A stretch of 64,000 nucleotides of DNA. It comes from SB11 sp964584305 (GTDB lineage: Bacteria > Bacteroidota > Bacteroidia > UBA8524). The stretch covers positions 1-64,000 of the forward strand of contig CAZOZL010000011.1 of the NCBI GenBank assembly GCA_964584305.1, written 5' to 3'. Under the pieces are notes generated by a model. It was not told the origin of the DNA. It worked only from the letters and a program-made list of their open reading frames with translations, and did not search any database. Of this stretch, positions 34,586-44,133 are shown piece by piece. Numbering within the stretch: the stretch's first letter is position 1; each line of letters starts with the position of its first letter. Made by a program: the position numbers and the translations under genes.

Positions 34586-36946
34586 ATGTGGGAGAAAGCC
34601 GCCAGTATTATTCTTCGTAACCGTATAGTTCTAATATCGGTTACTATACTTATTACTTTAGTAATGGGCTTTTTTGCTACGAAAATTAAGCTCACCTACG
34701 ATTTACCCAAAATTGTCCCGCCTGATGATCCTGAGTATGTTAAATATATAGAATTTAAAGAAACTTTTGGGAATGATGGGAACGTAATTTTATTAGGACT
34801 ACAAAGTGAGAAAATATACCAGAAAGATTTTTTAAACAGCTACTATAAACTAAGTAAAGAACTTGAGGGTATAGACGGGGTGAAAAATGTTATCTCATAC
34901 CCTACACTGCAAATTCTTACACGAGTAGATTCTGTGGCAGAACTGCGCTTAATCCCCTTAATGCGTGATACCATAAGCACGCAACAAGAAGCCGATAGCT
35001 TGTGGAATATAATTATACAACAAAAGTTTTATCAAGGGCTGGCTTTGAAAAAGGAAAGCAACTTTGTGATAACAGGGGTTACACTAAATAAGGATAAGCT
35101 AAATGATAAAAGCCGTATAGCGGTAATAAATAACTTTTTAGCCATTACCAAAGCCTTTGAAGCTAATAATAATGTTGAGTTTAAAATATCGGGTTTGCCG
35201 TATATACGCACCATATTTTCAGCCAAAATAAGTAATGAGTTAAAACTTTTCACACTACTATCACTGGTAGTTTGTGGCATAATAATGCTGTTGTTTTTCC
35301 GCAGTTTCAGCTCTTTACTATACTCATTAGTAATAGTAGCTATAGCACTGGTGTGGTCTTTGGGTTATATTGGTATGCTGGGCTATGAGATTACCGCAGT
35401 ATTAGGCGTTATCCCTCCACTAATTGTAATAATAGGTATTACCAACTGTATTTATTTACTTAATAAATACCATGCTGAATATAAAAGTCATAACAACAAG
35501 CCAAAGGCTTTAGTTAGAGTAGTTTCACGTATAGGTAAAGCTGCTTTTTTAACCAATTTTACCACTGCGGTAGGTTTTGGGGTTTTTTATTTTTCGGGTA
35601 GCCCTATTATGAAAGAGTTTGGCTTGGTTGCCTTTCTTAGCATCATGTCGGTATTTGTAGTTTCTATGATTACAGTGCCTGTAATGTTTAGCTTTTTGCC
35701 TGCCCCCACATATCGCCAAACCAAACATTTAGATAACAAGTATCTTGAAGGTTTTATTGATAATTTATTTTGGTTTATTCAAAACCGCCGCCGTGTAATA
35801 TATGCCGTAGCTTTTGTAGTTCTTTTAGGTTCTGTTTATGGAATAACCAAACTTAGAGCCTTAGGGCACGTAATTGATGATTTGCCCAAAAAAGCCAAGA
35901 TAAGCAAAGATTTAAAGTTTTTTGAGAAAGAAATCAACGGCGTAATGCCGCTTGAGATAGTGATAGATACCAAACGCCCTAATGGAGTGAAAGATACCCG
36001 AACACTTCAGAAAATGGAACGTTTGTATAGGGCGTTAAAAAAAATGCCCGAACTATCAAAACCTGTTTCGGCTGCCGAGTTAATAAAATATGCGCACCAA
36101 GCCTATGCCTATGGCGATAGCAATTACTACCGCATTCCCAGCGCATTAGACCTAAGCAGTATTACAAGCTATATACCCAACCGTAAAGGCTCTAAAAACT
36201 TGCTAAAAGGTTTTGTAGATAGTACTTACCAAAAAGCCCGTATAAGCATACAAATGGCTGATGTAGGCAGTGATAGTATGCCAGGTGTAAAAAACAGGGT
36301 ACGCGCAGAGATTGACTCTATTTTCCCTGTTGATGAATATACTGTAACGCTCACAGGTACAAGTATTCTATTTATGAAAAACAACCAGTTTTTGGTAGAA
36401 AGTTTAATACAAAGTGTACTCATAGCCCTTGGCGTAATTACCCTGCTTTTGGTTACTCTTTTTGGCTCATGGCGAATGATACTTATATCAATAGTGCCTA
36501 ATATTATTCCTTTATTAGTTACATCGGGTATAATGGGATTTTTCGATATTTTTTTAAGACCTTCCACCGTTATTGTGTTTAGTGTTGCCTTTGGTATATC
36601 AGTAGATTTTACTATTCATTTTGTAGCAAAATACCGTATGGAATTAAAACGCCATAATTTTAGAATAAAAGAATCGGTACAGGCTACCTTGCACGAAACA
36701 GGTACAAGCATGGTATATACCGCCATTATACTGTTTTTTGGGTTTAGCATTTTCGATTTCTCCACCTTTGGAGGCACAATGTGGTTAGGCATACTAACTA
36801 CCATTGCGCTTGTAATATCTTTACTCACCAATATTTTAGTATTGCCCAGCCTATTATTATCCATAGAAAAACGCATTATGCAACGTGAAATGAAGGTAAA
36901 ACCCATTTTAAATATTGCTGATGATGCTGAAAAAGAGGAAGATTAG
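34586..36946 (+). CDS. RND/MMPL-family transporter
   Basis: This 786-residue integral membrane protein has the MMPL / sterol-sensing-domain RND layout: N-terminal membrane segment (RIVLISVTILITLVMGFFA), a periplasmic loop, a block of five membrane segments (LFTLLSLVVCGIIMLLFF, YSLVIVAIALVWSLGYIGML, VLGVIPPLIVIIGITNCIYLL, and so on), then the same pattern repeated in the second half (ALGVITLLLVTLFGSWRMIL, IVPNIIPLLVTSGIMGF, FGISVDFTIHFVAKYRMEL). It belongs to the HAE3/hydrophobe exporter type. Substrate unknown; candidates are lipids or hopanoids. It is divergent from porZ and lies upstream of ileS. Confidence 0.9.
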   Translation: MWEKAASIILRNRIVLISVTILITLVMGFFATKIKLTYDLPKIVPPDDPEYVKYIEFKETFGNDGNVILLGLQSEKIYQKDFLNSYYKLSKELEGIDGVKNVISYPTLQILTRVDSVAELRLIPLMRDTISTQQEADSLWNIIIQQKFYQGLALKKESNFVITGVTLNKDKLNDKSRIAVINNFLAITKAFEANNNVEFKISGLPYIRTIFSAKISNELKLFTLLSLVVCGIIMLLFFRSFSSLLYSLVIVAIALVWSLGYIGMLGYEITAVLGVIPPLIVIIGITNCIYLLNKYHAEYKSHNNKPKALVRVVSRIGKAAFLTNFTTAVGFGVFYFSGSPIMKEFGLVAFLSIMSVFVVSMITVPVMFSFLPAPTYRQTKHLDNKYLEGFIDNLFWFIQNRRRVIYAVAFVVLLGSVYGITKLRALGHVIDDLPKKAKISKDLKFFEKEINGVMPLEIVIDTKRPNGVKDTRTLQKMERLYRALKKMPELSKPVSAAELIKYAHQAYAYGDSNYYRIPSALDLSSITSYIPNRKGSKNLLKGFVDSTYQKARISIQMADVGSDSMPGVKNRVRAEIDSIFPVDEYTVTLTGTSILFMKNNQFLVESLIQSVLIALGVITLLLVTLFGSWRMILISIVPNIIPLLVTSGIMGFFDIFLRPSTVIVFSVAFGISVDFTIHFVAKYRMELKRHNFRIKESVQATLHETGTSMVYTAIILFFGFSIFDFSTFGGTMWLGILTTIALVISLLTNILVLPSLLLSIEKRIMQREMKVKPILNIADDAEKEED

Positions 36947-37104
36947 ACAATGTGTTAATTTGAATATTTGGTAATTTGAAAATATGTGGCTGCCATCTTG
37001 GGCTTGTTGAAAGGTGCTATTTTCACCCTCGTATAAGGGGATAGAGGAATAAATAAGAGATAGTCAAACTCAAACAAAAAAAAACTGTAAACTAAAAGCG
37101 AAGC

Positions 37105-40100
37105 GTGAGCAAGTATAAAGAATATAAAAAAATTGATTTCCCTGCTTTTGAAAAGGAAATATTAGCCTTTTGGAAAGAGAATAAAATATTTGAAAAAAGT
37201 GTAAGCAACCGTAAAGGCAAACCCACCTTTACCTTTTACGAAGGACCGCCTTCGGCAAATGGTATGCCTGGTATTCACCACGTTATTAGCCGTACTATAA
37301 AAGATGTTTTTTGCCGATACAAAACCTTACAGGGGTTTCAGGTAAACCGCAAAGGAGGCTGGGATACACACGGTTTACCTATTGAGCTTCAAGTAGAGAA
37401 AAAATTAGGCATTACCAAAGACGATATAGGTAAAAAAATAAGCGTAGAAGCCTATAACAAAGCCTGCCGTGAGGATGTACTGAAATTTAAACACGCTTGG
37501 GATGATATTACCGAAAAAATAGGCTACTGGGTAGATTTGGACAACCCCTACATAACCTATGAAAATAAATATATAGAAACTTGCTGGAATTTACTGAAAC
37601 GCCTGTATGATAAAAATTTATTGTATAAAGGTTATACTATACAACCCTATTCTCCCGCAGCAGGAACAGGTTTAAGTAGCCACGAGTTAAACCAACCCGG
37701 CACCTACCAAAATGTAAAGGATACAACGGTAGTAGCCCAGTTTAAAGTAAAAAAACAAGAACACTCTACTTTTTTGTTTAAAGGTGCAACAGAAGATGAC
37801 AATGTATTCTTTTTAGCTTGGACAACCACCCCTTGGACATTGCCAAGCAATACCGCATTGGCAGTTGGCAACAAAATAGAGTATGTGGTTGTAGATACTA
37901 TTAATACCTATACAGGCATAAAAATAAGAGTAGTATTAGCTAATGCTTTGCTGGGCAAATATTTTAATCCTGAAAATGAAAACGGTGATTTCTCTACCTA
38001 TAAAAAAGGAGATAAGAACCTTCCCTATAAAATAGTAAACACTATAAAAGGCAGCCAACTTGTAGGCTTGCAGTATGAGCAACTATTGCCCTACGCACAA
38101 CCTCAAGAAAAGGGCGATACTTTTAGGGTAATTATAGGCGATTTTGTTACCACCCAAGACGGTACAGGTATAGTACACATTGCCCCTACCTTTGGTGCTG
38201 ATGATATGCGGGTAGCCAAGCAGGCGGGCATTGCCCCTATGCTGGTAAAGGATGACGAGGGCGATTTAGTGCCTTTAGTAAACCTGCAAGGACGTTTTAG
38301 ACCAGAAATGCACGACCTCGAATTTGGTTTTGCGGGCGAGCCTGTAAAAGCTGAATACCTTAGTGATGAGGAAAAAGAAGCCCAACGCATAAAACAAGGG
38401 CGTGATAAATACCTAACGGTGGATGAGCGAATATCCATTAAGCTAAAACAGGAAAACAAAGCCTTTAAAGTTGAGAAATACGAGCATACCTACCCCCATT
38501 GTTGGCGTACGGATAAGCCCATATTATACTATCCGCTAAAAAGCTGGTTCATAAAAACTACCGCAGTAAAAGACCGCCTAATAGAGCTAAACAAAACCAT
38601 TAACTGGAAACCAAAAAGCACAGGAACAGGCAGGTTTGGCGATTGGCTAAACAACCTTGTTGACTGGAATTTATCGCGCAGCCGCTATTGGGGCACTCCC
38701 CTGCCTATATGGCGAACCGAAGACGGGACAGAGGAGATTTGCATAGGTTCTTTAGAAGAATTAGTTACTGAAATAGATAAAGCCGTTGTTGCGGGTGTTA
38801 TGGAACACAATCCATACAAAAACCACCAAGGGAAAGACATAAGTGAGTTTGGCACGGAAGACGGCATTGATTTGCACCGCCCGTTTATAGACCATGTAAA
38901 ACTGGTTGCACCAAGTGGAAAACCCATGAAACGTGAAACCGATTTAATAGATGTGTGGTTTGACTCGGGAGCTATGCCCTACGCACAATGGCATTTCCCT
39001 TTTGAGAATTTAGACGTTTTTAAAAACAATTACCCTGCTGATTTTATAGCCGAAGGTGTTGACCAAACTCGGGGTTGGTTTTTTACATTACACGCTATTT
39101 CGGTAATGCTTTTTGATAGTGTAGCCTATAAAAATGTAGTAGCAAACGGGTTGGTTTTAGATAAAAAAGGCAACAAAATGTCAAAACGTTTAGGCAATAC
39201 CGTTGATCCTTTTACTACCGTTAATACTTATGGTGCTGATGCACTACGCTGGTACTTATTGTCCAACTCATCGCCTTGGGACAATACCAAGTTTGACATA
39301 GAAGGCGTGAAGGAAACCCAACGAAAGTTTTTTGGAACTTTATATAATGTGTACGGTTTTTTTGCTTTGTATGCCAATATTGATAGGTTTATCTATGCCG
39401 AAAAGGAGATTGAGCTTAAACAACGCCCCGAAATAGACCGCTGGGTATTATCAATGCTAAATACATTGATAAAAGAAGTAGAACTAACCACTGATGATTA
39501 CGACCCTACCAAACCCACCCGCGCCATCGAAGAATTTGTTACTGAACATTTAAGTAACTGGTATGTACGTTTATGCCGCCGCCGTTTTTGGAAGGGCGAG
39601 TATAGCGAGGATAAAATTTCAGCCTACCAAACCTTATACACCTGTATGACCACCGTTTGCAAGCTAATGGCAAGTTTTTCGCCTTTTTATGCAGATATGT
39701 TGTACAAAGATTTGAACAGTGTAAGCAAAAAAGAATCACACCAGTCGGTACACCTTAGCAATTTCCCAAAAGCTGATGAAAATATAATTGATAAAACCTT
39801 AGAAGAGCAAATGCTTTTAGCACAAGGCATATCATCAATGGTGTTATCGCTACGCAAAAAAACCAATATAAAAGTGCGCCAGCCGCTACAAAAAATATTA
39901 GTACCCGTAGTTAATAATGCTTTTGCCGAAAACTTGCAGCACATTAAAAATCTTATCCTTTCAGAGGTTAATGTAAAAGAATTGGAATACTTAACCGAAG
40001 AAAAACTTAGACTGGTAAAAAAAGTGAAGCCTAATTTTAAAACCTTAGGAGCAAAATTGGGTAAAAATATGAAGATAGTGGCGGGCAAAGTAGCTCAATT

Positions 40101-40536
40101 TACACAAGATGATATTCGCCAACTTGAAAGTGATGGAGGAATAGATTTAGAACTTGGCACAGAAAAATTCCGTCTTCAATTAGCCGATGCTGAAATAATA
40201 TCAGAAGATGTACCAGGGTGGCAGGTTGCCGTTGATGGAAAACTTACCGTAGCACTGGATATTGATATAAGCCCTGAGTTGTTACAAGAGGGCATTGCAC
40301 GTGAACTTATCAACAGGTTACAAAACCTTAGAAAGGAGATGGAATTTGAGGTTACAGATAAAATAATAGTACAAGTGGAGCGCAATGAACAAATTACAAA
40401 CGCACTAAACAAACACAAAAACTATATTTGCGCCGAGATACTGGCGCAAGATTTGCAAATAGTTGATACTACCACCAATACCAAAACAATAGAAATAAAC
40501 GATATAACAATAAACGTTTCTATAAACAAAGTTTAA
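37105..40536 (+). CDS. ileS: Isoleucyl-tRNA synthetase
   Basis: Class I aminoacyl-tRNA synthetase, 1143 residues, charging tRNA-Ile. The catalytic core shows EGPPSANGMPGIHHVISR (HIGH-type motif) near residue 50 and GNKMSKRLGN (KMSKS motif) near 690, with the editing domain between (WTTTPWTLPSNTALAVG, IVHIAPTFGADD). The C-terminal extension fits the longer eukaryotic-like class found in many Bacteroidota. The start is GTG at 37105 (SKYKEYKKIDFPAFE), with no ATG closer to the family start. ileS is followed by a DksA-like gene (24 bases) and lspA, an order conserved in the phylum. Confidence 0.97.
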   Translation: MSKYKEYKKIDFPAFEKEILAFWKENKIFEKSVSNRKGKPTFTFYEGPPSANGMPGIHHVISRTIKDVFCRYKTLQGFQVNRKGGWDTHGLPIELQVEKKLGITKDDIGKKISVEAYNKACREDVLKFKHAWDDITEKIGYWVDLDNPYITYENKYIETCWNLLKRLYDKNLLYKGYTIQPYSPAAGTGLSSHELNQPGTYQNVKDTTVVAQFKVKKQEHSTFLFKGATEDDNVFFLAWTTTPWTLPSNTALAVGNKIEYVVVDTINTYTGIKIRVVLANALLGKYFNPENENGDFSTYKKGDKNLPYKIVNTIKGSQLVGLQYEQLLPYAQPQEKGDTFRVIIGDFVTTQDGTGIVHIAPTFGADDMRVAKQAGIAPMLVKDDEGDLVPLVNLQGRFRPEMHDLEFGFAGEPVKAEYLSDEEKEAQRIKQGRDKYLTVDERISIKLKQENKAFKVEKYEHTYPHCWRTDKPILYYPLKSWFIKTTAVKDRLIELNKTINWKPKSTGTGRFGDWLNNLVDWNLSRSRYWGTPLPIWRTEDGTEEICIGSLEELVTEIDKAVVAGVMEHNPYKNHQGKDISEFGTEDGIDLHRPFIDHVKLVAPSGKPMKRETDLIDVWFDSGAMPYAQWHFPFENLDVFKNNYPADFIAEGVDQTRGWFFTLHAISVMLFDSVAYKNVVANGLVLDKKGNKMSKRLGNTVDPFTTVNTYGADALRWYLLSNSSPWDNTKFDIEGVKETQRKFFGTLYNVYGFFALYANIDRFIYAEKEIELKQRPEIDRWVLSMLNTLIKEVELTTDDYDPTKPTRAIEEFVTEHLSNWYVRLCRRRFWKGEYSEDKISAYQTLYTCMTTVCKLMASFSPFYADMLYKDLNSVSKKESHQSVHLSNFPKADENIIDKTLEEQMLLAQGISSMVLSLRKKTNIKVRQPLQKILVPVVNNAFAENLQHIKNLILSEVNVKELEYLTEEKLRLVKKVKPNFKTLGAKLGKNMKIVAGKVAQFTQDDIRQLESDGGIDLELGTEKFRLQLADAEIISEDVPGWQVAVDGKLTVALDIDISPELLQEGIARELINRLQNLRKEMEFEVTDKIIVQVERNEQITNALNKHKNYICAEILAQDLQIVDTTTNTKTIEINDITINVSINKV

Positions 40537-40560
40537 AAAAAACTTAAAAACTATACAGCT

Positions 40561-40944
40561 ATGGAGAAAGAGAAAACAAGTTACAGCGACTCTGAACTAC
40601 AAGAATTTAGAGACTTGATTAATAAAAAACTAACCAGTGCCAAAGAAGAACTGGGACTACTGCAAGACGGAATTTCAAACTCTAGTACAAACGGGGTGGA
40701 TGATACAAACAACGCTTATAAAACTTTAGAGGATGGTTCTGCCACACAATCAAAAGAAAATTTAAGCCAGTTAGCCGCTCGCCAACGTAAATTTATTGAT
40801 AACTTAGAGGCTGCCATTATCCGTATTGAAAACAAAACCTACGGCATTTGTAAGGTTACAGGTAAACTGATAAAAAAAGAACGTTTGCTTGCCGTACCTC
40901 ATACCACAATGAGCATGGAAGCCAAAGTAAGCCAATACAAATAA
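40561..40944 (+). CDS. TraR/DksA-family zinc-finger-like protein
   Basis: A 127-residue protein of the Bacteroidota DksA/TraR branch: an N-terminal coiled coil (SDSELQEFRDLINKKLTSAKEEL, then a second helix QLAARQRKFIDNLEAAIIRIENKTYG) and a short C-terminal TYGICKVTGKLIKKERLLAVPHT. The family binds RNA polymerase through the secondary channel and tunes transcription. Of the four zinc cysteines in classical DksA only one remains (GICKVTG), which is normal in this branch. It lies in the conserved ileS-dksA-lspA order. Confidence 0.9.
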   Translation: MEKEKTSYSDSELQEFRDLINKKLTSAKEELGLLQDGISNSSTNGVDDTNNAYKTLEDGSATQSKENLSQLAARQRKFIDNLEAAIIRIENKTYGICKVTGKLIKKERLLAVPHTTMSMEAKVSQYK

Positions 40945-40954
40945 AATCCCTTTA

Positions 40955-41623
40955 ATGGCGCAACAAGAGACAAAACGCAACATACATCCTATTTGGCTGG
41001 TAGTAACAGTACTATTAGTACTTATTGCCGACCAAAGTTTTAAATACTGGATAAAAAAAAATTTTGCCTTTGGCGAGGAACGCCATATAGCTGGCGATTG
41101 GTTTATACTCCATTTTACTGAAAACAATGGTATGGCTTTCGGGTTAGAGTTTGCTGGAAATTACGGGAAGCTAATACTTACCATGTTTAGGATACTGGCA
41201 GTAGGTGGAATTATCTATTATATTGTTTATCAGCTAAAACATGGTGGGCATAAAGGTTTTTTAATTTGTTTAGCCCTAATACTGGCAGGTGCAGTAGGAA
41301 ACATTATTGATAGTGTTTTTTATGGTGAATTATTTAGTGATATTAACCGCTACCAAGGCAGTTGGTTCTATGGGCAAGTGGTAGATATGCTTTACTTCCC
41401 TGTAATAGAAAGCCACTACCCCAGTTGGTTTCCATTTTATGCAGGCGAGCAATTTATATTTTTTCGCCCTGTGTTCAACCTTGCTGATGCTTCAATTAGT
41501 TCAGGCGTAATTGTTGTTTTCTTATTTCAAGGAAAATTCTTTAAAAAGAAAGAAGATGAGCTAAACGAAAATACCCCTACCCCACCCGCTAATGACGACG
41601 GCGTTGAAACTGTTGAGGAATAA
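40955..41623 (+). CDS. lspA: Lipoprotein signal peptidase (signal peptidase II)
   Basis: An inner-membrane aspartyl protease that cleaves signal peptides of prolipoproteins. 222 residues, with four membrane helices. Motifs include IADQSFKYWIKKNF near residue 25, FTENNGMAFG near 52, AGAVGNIIDSVFYGELFSD (first catalytic Asp) and FRPVFNLADASISSG (second catalytic Asp). There is a loop insertion between the last two motifs, usual for Bacteroidota, and a hydrophilic tail of about 25 residues. It lies 10 bases after the DksA-like gene. Its substrates in this window would include the lipoproteins near 9292, 12730, 54824 and 59581. Confidence 0.96.
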   Translation: MAQQETKRNIHPIWLVVTVLLVLIADQSFKYWIKKNFAFGEERHIAGDWFILHFTENNGMAFGLEFAGNYGKLILTMFRILAVGGIIYYIVYQLKHGGHKGFLICLALILAGAVGNIIDSVFYGELFSDINRYQGSWFYGQVVDMLYFPVIESHYPSWFPFYAGEQFIFFRPVFNLADASISSGVIVVFLFQGKFFKKKEDELNENTPTPPANDDGVETVEE

Positions 41624-41686
41624 TGCTTTATAGCTTAAAGTAAATCAGGCTTATATAATATGAGATAACGATGTACATACGTTAAA

Positions 41687-42331
41687 TCAAGGCGAAAGCC
41701 TTACTATTTTCCAAAAGTCATTTCCTTTTTTTACGTATTTCAACCTATCGTGCAATCTACTGGGGCGACCTTGCCAAAACTCGACCTTTTCAGGCATTAG
41801 CCTATACCCTCCCCAATGCGGTGGGCGCAATACTTCTTTATTAGCATAGTGAGCAGTAAGTTTTTTTAATTTTTTGCTTAAAACCTCCCCGCTTTCAATT
41901 TCGGTACTTTGTTCAGAAACCCAAGCCCCTATTTGGCTTCCTTTGGGTCTGCTGGCAAAATACGCATCTGATTCTTCACTCAATACCTTCTCTACCTTCC
42001 CATTAATACATACCTGCCTTTCCAACTCTGCCCAAAAAAAATTTAATGATGCAAAGGGATTTATAGCCAACTGTTGCCCCTTATCACTATGGTAATTTGT
42101 AAAAAATACAAACCCTTTTTCATCAAACCCCTTTAGTAATAGTATTCTATTCGAGGGTATTCCCTCTGGTGTTGCAGTTGCCACACTCATTGCGTTAGGT
42201 TCTATTACTTCGGCTGCCAATGCTTCACTAAACCACTTGTCAAACTGCTTAAAAGGATTGGCAAGCATATCTTGTTCACCCAAACTGGCAGCTTGATAAT
42301 CTGTTCGTATTTCTGCAATATTTTTGGTCAT
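41687..42331 (-). CDS. pdxH: Pyridoxamine 5'-phosphate oxidase
   Basis: FMN-dependent enzyme that oxidises pyridoxine or pyridoxamine phosphate to pyridoxal phosphate. 214 residues, the normal size. Recognisable segments are SVATATPEGIPSNRILLLKGFDEKGFVFFTNYHSDKG, NPFASLNFFWAELERQV, SEESDAYFASRPKGSQIGAWVS near residue 125, and the C-terminal PPHWGGYRLMPEKVEFWQGRPSRLHDRLKY. It converges with lspA (63-base gap, no clear hairpin) and lies 27 bases after ffh on the same strand. Confidence 0.96.
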   Translation of the reverse strand: MTKNIAEIRTDYQAASLGEQDMLANPFKQFDKWFSEALAAEVIEPNAMSVATATPEGIPSNRILLLKGFDEKGFVFFTNYHSDKGQQLAINPFASLNFFWAELERQVCINGKVEKVLSEESDAYFASRPKGSQIGAWVSEQSTEIESGEVLSKKLKKLTAHYANKEVLRPPHWGGYRLMPEKVEFWQGRPSRLHDRLKYVKKGNDFWKIVRLSP

Positions 42332-42358
42332 CGTTAGTTTTTTACAGCTACTATTTTT

Positions 42359-43687
42359 TTATTTTCTAAATGGTAAACCTTTCATACTGCGCCCTGCACC
42401 TTGTAGCTTGTTCATGGTTTTCATCATTTTACGCATATCCTCAAATTGTTTCATTAGCTGGTTTACCTCCTGTATATCTCGCCCCGCCCCCACTGCAATA
42501 CGTTTACGGCGAGAACCATTCATAAGCGAAGGGCTTTTGCGTTCGGCAGGTGTCATAGATTGGATAATGGCTTCAATATGTTTAAAAGATTCATCGCTCA
42601 CATCCACATCTTTCACTGCCTTGCCAATACCGGGTATCATCCCCATCAAATCTTTTAAATTACCCATTTTTTTGATTTGTTGTAACTGGCTATAAAAATC
42701 CTCGAAGTTAAACTCGTTACGGCTTATTTTCTTTTGTAGTTTCTCTGCCTCGTCTTGGTCAAAAACATTTTGCGCACGTTCTACCAGCGAAACAATATCG
42801 CCCATCCCCAAAATACGCTGCGCCATACGGTCGGGATGGAAAACATCTAAAGCATCCATCTTCTCACCCATACTCATAAACTTAATGGGCTTTTTCACTA
42901 TTGATTTTATGGATAATGCTGCACCACCACGTGTATCTCCATCCAGTTTAGTAAGTACAACACCATCAAAATCCAATCGCTCATTAAAGGCGGCGGCTGT
43001 GTTTACAGCATCTTGCCCCGTCATAGCATCAACAACAAAAAGAATTTCATTAGGATTAACAGCCTTTTTTACATCAGCTATCTCCGTCATCATTTTCTCA
43101 TCTACACTTAAACGCCCCGCAGTATCTATAATTACAGTATTCAGTGCATTTTGTTTGGCATATTTAATAGCATTTTTAGCTATTTCAACAGGGTTTTTAT
43201 TATCTTCCTCTTTGTAAACTTCAACACCTACCTGCTCTGCAAGCACGCTCAATTGGTTTATTGCCGCAGGTCTATAAACGTCTCCAGCAACTAATAATAC
43301 TTGCCTTCCTTTCGCTTTTAAATGATTGGATAACTTACCCGAAAAAGTGGTTTTTCCCGAACCTTGCAAACCCGCTATAAGTATAATGGCTGGATTACCG
43401 CTTATATCAATATCTACTTTATCACCGCCTAATAATTGTGCTAACTCATCGTTCACAATTTTAGTCATTTGTTGCCCTGGTGAAACACTTGTGAGTACGT
43501 TTGCACCCATCGCTTTTTCTCTTACAGTATCAGTAAAAATTTTTGCAATTTTGTAGTTAACATCGGCATCTATAAGGGCTTTGCGAATTTCTTTAACAGT
43601 TTCGGCTACGTTTAGCTCGGTAATTTTCCCTTTACCACTTAGTGATTTAAAGGCTCTCTCAAGTTTGGAACTTAAATTGTCAAACAT
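42359..43687 (-). CDS. ffh: Signal recognition particle protein Ffh
   Basis: GTPase of the signal recognition particle, which targets nascent membrane proteins to the Sec translocon via FtsY. 442 residues: N domain, G domain with LQGSGKTTFSGKLSN (P-loop, near residue 105), DVYRPAAINQL, DTAGRLSVDEKMM and TKLDGDTRGGAALS, and a methionine-rich M domain (MGNLKDLMGMIPGIGK, IIQSMTPAERKSP). The tail ends with MKTMNKLQGAGRSMKG. All landmarks are intact. The divergent DCC gene starts 29 bases away. Confidence 0.97.
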   Translation of the reverse strand: MFDNLSSKLERAFKSLSGKGKITELNVAETVKEIRKALIDADVNYKIAKIFTDTVREKAMGANVLTSVSPGQQMTKIVNDELAQLLGGDKVDIDISGNPAIILIAGLQGSGKTTFSGKLSNHLKAKGRQVLLVAGDVYRPAAINQLSVLAEQVGVEVYKEEDNKNPVEIAKNAIKYAKQNALNTVIIDTAGRLSVDEKMMTEIADVKKAVNPNEILFVVDAMTGQDAVNTAAAFNERLDFDGVVLTKLDGDTRGGAALSIKSIVKKPIKFMSMGEKMDALDVFHPDRMAQRILGMGDIVSLVERAQNVFDQDEAEKLQKKISRNEFNFEDFYSQLQQIKKMGNLKDLMGMIPGIGKAVKDVDVSDESFKHIEAIIQSMTPAERKSPSLMNGSRRKRIAVGAGRDIQEVNQLMKQFEDMRKMMKTMNKLQGAGRSMKGLPFRK

Positions 43688-43698
43688 CTTATATAACG

Positions 43699-43706
43699 TA
43701 TTTTTG
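43699..43706 (+). promoter_or_regulatory. Candidate -7 element for the DCC gene
   Basis: TATTTTTG matches TAnnTTTG, 10 bases before the ATG at 43717; a weak ATTG lies about 18 bases upstream. The transcript would be almost leaderless. Confidence 0.45.
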
Positions 43707-43716
43707 GGGCGAAGTT

Positions 43717-44133
43717 ATGAATTTGACAGAAGAATATAGCAACCATGGCATAGTGTTATTTGATGGTGTGTGTAATTTGTGTGATAGTAGTGTACAGCTA
43801 ATTATTAAACACGATAAGAAAGACTTTTTTAGGTTCGCAGCATTACAATCAGAAAACGGTGAAAAAATACTGAAAGAAGCAGGTTTGCCCGCAAATTTTT
43901 TAGAGACTTTTGTGTATTACGAAAAGGGCAAATTTTATACTGCATCTACGGCGGCTTTACGCATTAGCAAACATATGAGCGGCGCATGGAAATTATTTTA
44001 TGCCTTACTGATTATACCTCCACCATTACGAAATACTATTTATCGTGTAGTAGCAAATAACCGCTATAAAATATTTGGCAAACAAAAGGAATGTATGATA
44101 CCCTCTCCCGAGTTAAGAAAAAAGTTTATCTAA
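43717..44133 (+). CDS. DCC-family thiol-disulfide oxidoreductase (DUF393)
   Basis: 138-residue protein of the DCC/DUF393 family. The naming motif is the DGVCNLCDSS near residue 14, a CxxC in a thioredoxin-like position. It continues with RFAALQSENGEKIL and a C-terminal NRYKIFGKQKECMIPSPELRKKF. Biochemical role is not established. It diverges from ffh and its last 8 bases overlap the end of the converging giant CHU_C gene. Confidence 0.92.
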   Translation: MNLTEEYSNHGIVLFDGVCNLCDSSVQLIIKHDKKDFFRFAALQSENGEKILKEAGLPANFLETFVYYEKGKFYTASTAALRISKHMSGAWKLFYALLIIPPPLRNTIYRVVANNRYKIFGKQKECMIPSPELRKKFI

